From assembly GCA_037013685.1 (NCBI GenBank), contig CM072891.1, forward strand, positions 1,636,001 to 1,700,000: a stretch of DNA of 64,000 nt, given 5' to 3'. This DNA comes from Acridotheres tristis. Taxonomy: Eukaryota; Chordata; Aves; Passeriformes; Sturnidae. The notes under the pieces were generated by a model. It worked only from the letters and a program-made list of their open reading frames with translations, was not told the DNA's origin and did no database searches. Positions within the stretch are counted from its first letter, which is position 1. Each line of letters opens with the position of its first letter. The position numbers and the translations under genes were made by a program. Shown here piece by piece: positions 61,667 through 64,000 of the stretch.

Positions 61667-62690
61667 CAGAATCATAGAGTCAATAAGGTTTGAAAGGATC
61701 TCTAAATCATGTCCAACACTTAAGTTAACACTTCTAAGTCCACCAGTAAACTGTGCTCCTAAACGCCACATCCACCTGTTTTTTGACGTCTTCCAGGACT
61801 GTTGACTCCACTACTCCCTTGTCAGCCTGCTTCAATGCATGATAATGCTTTTAGTGAAAGCATTTGTCCTAACATTCAAGCTACACATCTCTTGGAACAA
61901 GTTGAAGCTGTTTCCTCTTTCCTATCACCAGTAGAATGGGAGAAGTGACTGACTTCAACCTCCTACAACCACCTTTTAGGTACTTGTAGAGGCTAATAAG
62001 GTCTTCTCTGAGCCTCATTTTCTCCAGGTTAAACACCCCCAGCTCCCTCAGCTGCTCCTCATAAGACTTGTGCTCCAGACCCTTCCCCAGCTCTGTTGTC
62101 CTTCTCTGGATGTGCTCCAGCTCCTCAATGTCCTTCTTGCAGGGAGGAGCCCAGAACTGAACACAGGATTCCAGGTGTGTTCTCACCTGTGCTGAGTGCA
62201 GGGGACAATCACTGCCCTGGTCCTGCTGGCCACACTACTGCTGATACAGGTCAGGATGCCATTGGCCTTCTTGGCCACCTGGGCAACCCTGGCCCTTGGG
62301 TGTCAAATAACACCCCCAAGTCCTTTTCCACTGGGAGTCTTTCCAGCCATTCTGTCCCCAGCCTGTGGAGCTGCCTGGGGTTGTTGTGACCCAGGAGCAG
62401 GATCCAGCACTTGGCCTCTTTGAGCCTCACACCACTGGCCTTGGCCATCAATCCAGCCTGTCCAGACCCCTCTGCAGAGCCTTCTTACCCTCCAACAGAT
62501 CAACACTCCCACCCAACCATACCTGGGTGTAAACTGACTGTGTGCACTGGATCCCCTCATCCAGATCACTGATAAAACTGTTCTACAAGTCTGGCCCCAG
62601 CACTGAGCCCTGGGGAGCTGCACTTGTGACTGGCTGCTGGGTGGATGGAACTCCATCCACCAACACTCTCTGGACCTGGCCATTCAGAAG
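61667..62690 (-). mobile_element. CR1 LINE, RT C-terminus and 3' UTR, reverse
   Basis: The longest continuous CR1 copy in the window, about 1 kb, in reverse orientation. Its 3' end is at 61667 ('cagaatcatagagtcaata', complement of the octamer end). On the reverse strand the C-terminal part of ORF2 is readable: a frame at 61881-62186 contains [20 protein letters not shown] and a stretch like [19 protein letters not shown]. Upstream frames to 62683 cover the preceding RT part ('tggatggagttccatccacc' complement, 'tccccagggctcagtgctgg'). Frames at 62096-62423 on the forward strand are antisense artefacts. It is well enough preserved to be among the younger copies here, but is truncated at 62690 inside ORF2, so it cannot move by itself. 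Confidence 0.96.
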
Positions 62691-63917
62691 TTTATTTTTA
62701 TGAAGTGAACAAAGAACTAACTCAAGCCATGACCAGCCAGTTTCTCCAGTAGAAACATAGTTTATTTTATAATAATATAGGAGAATATAAGGAAGTTATT
62801 ATTTATTTGTTATTAGGACTTTTTTTATAATACATTATTGCACTACCGATTTTATTTGGTTTAACCAGATTCTGAAAAGTTTTCAGGGAAAAAATATTGA
62901 TGGCTTCTTCCTAATTACCAGTTATGGCCCTTACACTATTTTAGTGCTACTTGACCTTTCTGCAGCATTTAATAATGGGAACTGTGGGATATATTTTTGA
63001 GACCTACAATAGCTCTGCTGTTTTTTACTTTTTCAGTTTGTGTCTCTCTCCACTTTACTACTTATACAGAGTTTGACAAAATGGTCTTTTGTGTCTGCCA
63101 TTTTGTAACTATTTAACTGAAATTCTATTCTTGGATTAAGGTTTCTTGTAAAATACTGCACCTGATTTTGTCACATTTCGATTCTTATCAGCATTATATG
63201 CACAGTAAAAAATTGGTGTTATTGTGAAGTTTATTCAAAGGACTTTTAAGTCTCTAAACAAGGTCCAGAAAGATTTAGGAAAAAGGAATGTCATAATTTT
63301 AAGACTAGAAAACTATGCCTTTTATAAAATTATAAAGATTACACATTTGTTTCTGTTTTACTCAATAAAACAAAACTGAAATGCGATAAATGATGATATA
63401 TGTAAAGGGTGAAATTTGCCCATGCGCAACAGCCTCTTTTGTCCTGTTTTCACAGCGAGCTGGTCCTGTGCACTAAAATAAATTTTATCACTTAAAGGAA
63501 ACTCACATGTTCACCAAGAGAATGCAGAATAATAAATACCCTTTTTTGCCCACCTTAAAAAATAAGCTAATATAGTACAATCTCTTCTGAATATTAAAGA
63601 TTTATTTCAGCCTATCGAGAGCAAGATTTTAATCTCTGTGTGTGTTTCTATAAATTTGCGGTGTTTAACAAAAAGTTGATTTTGAAAGAGACTCTAATAA
63701 TGGCAGTAATTTGAATAGCAGATGAAACAGAAATAGGAGAAAGTGATGGAACTCTAGGACTTGACCATTGGATATTGAGCTAGGTTACATATATATATTC
63801 AGGAAGGGTTGATACTTAAGACTAGAGTAGTCTTTAGGTGTCTTCACGAGCAAAAACTGACTGAGAAGTTCACAAGAAGTAAATAAAATATTGCTAACCA
63901 AATTTGCCATGATAAAC
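62691..63917. other. AT-rich stretch, no gene seen
   Basis: About 1.2 kb of AT-rich DNA after the CR1 copy. Nothing recognised. Confidence 0.6.
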
Positions 63918-63941
63918 TTTTTTTTTTTTTTTTTTTTTTTT
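63918..63941 (+). repeat. 24-base T run
   Basis: An uninterrupted run of 24 T, the longest homopolymer in the window. Read in reverse it would be a poly(A) tail, but the sequence at higher coordinates (63942-64000) shows no recognisable retrocopy body in the short part that is visible. Confidence 0.95.
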
Positions 63942-64000
63942 GTCATTTGGAATCTATTTTAAACTCTTTTGAAGACACTATATTAGAAACCAACTTGCAT

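Noticed and set aside
62096..62423. Forward open frames of 75-97 codons
   Set aside because: They run antisense through a recognised reverse-strand CR1 copy.
63918..63941. T run considered as the poly(A) tail of a reverse-strand retrocopy
   Set aside because: The 59 bases visible beyond it show no recognisable gene or SINE body.
1..64000. tRNA, rRNA, CRISPR array, bacterial operon or phage signals
   Set aside because: I looked for conserved tRNA boxes, repeated spacers and long high-coding-density frames and found none. The sequence is plainly vertebrate non-coding DNA.

Overview
The window looks like nuclear DNA from a bird. The main evidence is CR1 non-LTR retrotransposon copies, several ending in the typical ATTCTATG-like 3' octamers, plus one LTR piece (10185-10430) that I recognise as the ERVL-type LTR common in bird genomes. 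The DNA is strongly AT-rich. I found no host protein-coding exon, rRNA, tRNA, CRISPR array, operon or bacterial signal that I could defend. Open frames of 60 or more codons are scattered on both strands, and those I could identify are transposon remnants or low-complexity repeats. The window is best read as a gene desert or the inside of a very long intron. The sequence alone does not say which.

Layout. 1-10 kb: AT-rich DNA with CR1 pieces at 126-388, 5752-5806 (reverse), 5950-6431 and 8085-8172, a decayed LINE reverse-transcriptase piece at 7718-7990, and a strong CTCF-like motif at 6815-6829. 10-20 kb: the reverse-strand ERVL LTR piece, an unassigned GC-richer block at 12090-12470, and a reverse CR1 3' end at 19572-19710. 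20-34 kb: almost no recognisable transposons; it holds an A/C-rich low-complexity tract at 24141-24310, a small tandem repeat at 28641-28698 and a faint reverse CR1 trace near 33.5 kb. 34.8-35.1 kb: a 127-bp pure AGAAG microsatellite sitting inside a CR1 copy. 35.1-41.1 kb: repeat-poor and stop-rich.

41.1-45.5 kb is the main accessory cluster. It contains a reverse CR1 3' end, a degraded retroviral protease-like stretch on the plus strand, a frameshifted reverse CR1 ORF2 (endonuclease to pre-RT), a second reverse CR1 3' end fused onto it, and a reverse-strand LTR of about 550 bp with a purine tract next to it. 48.0-49.2 kb holds two CR1 3' ends in the same orientation. 49.2-61.7 kb has no recognised transposon, only low-complexity tracts. 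61.67-62.69 kb holds the longest continuous CR1 copy (reverse, about 1 kb). The last kilobase is AT-rich and contains a 24-base T run.

No set of genes works together here. The content is retroelement debris in AT-rich non-coding DNA. The points most worth checking are the CTCF-like site, the microsatellite that appears to have grown from a CR1 sequence, a 20-base word containing a CpG that occurs at two places 18.6 kb apart, the mosaic cluster at 41-45.5 kb, and a 71-codon open stretch directly after a strong splice-acceptor-like sequence at 53.02 kb. I see no convincing evidence of a new biological system.
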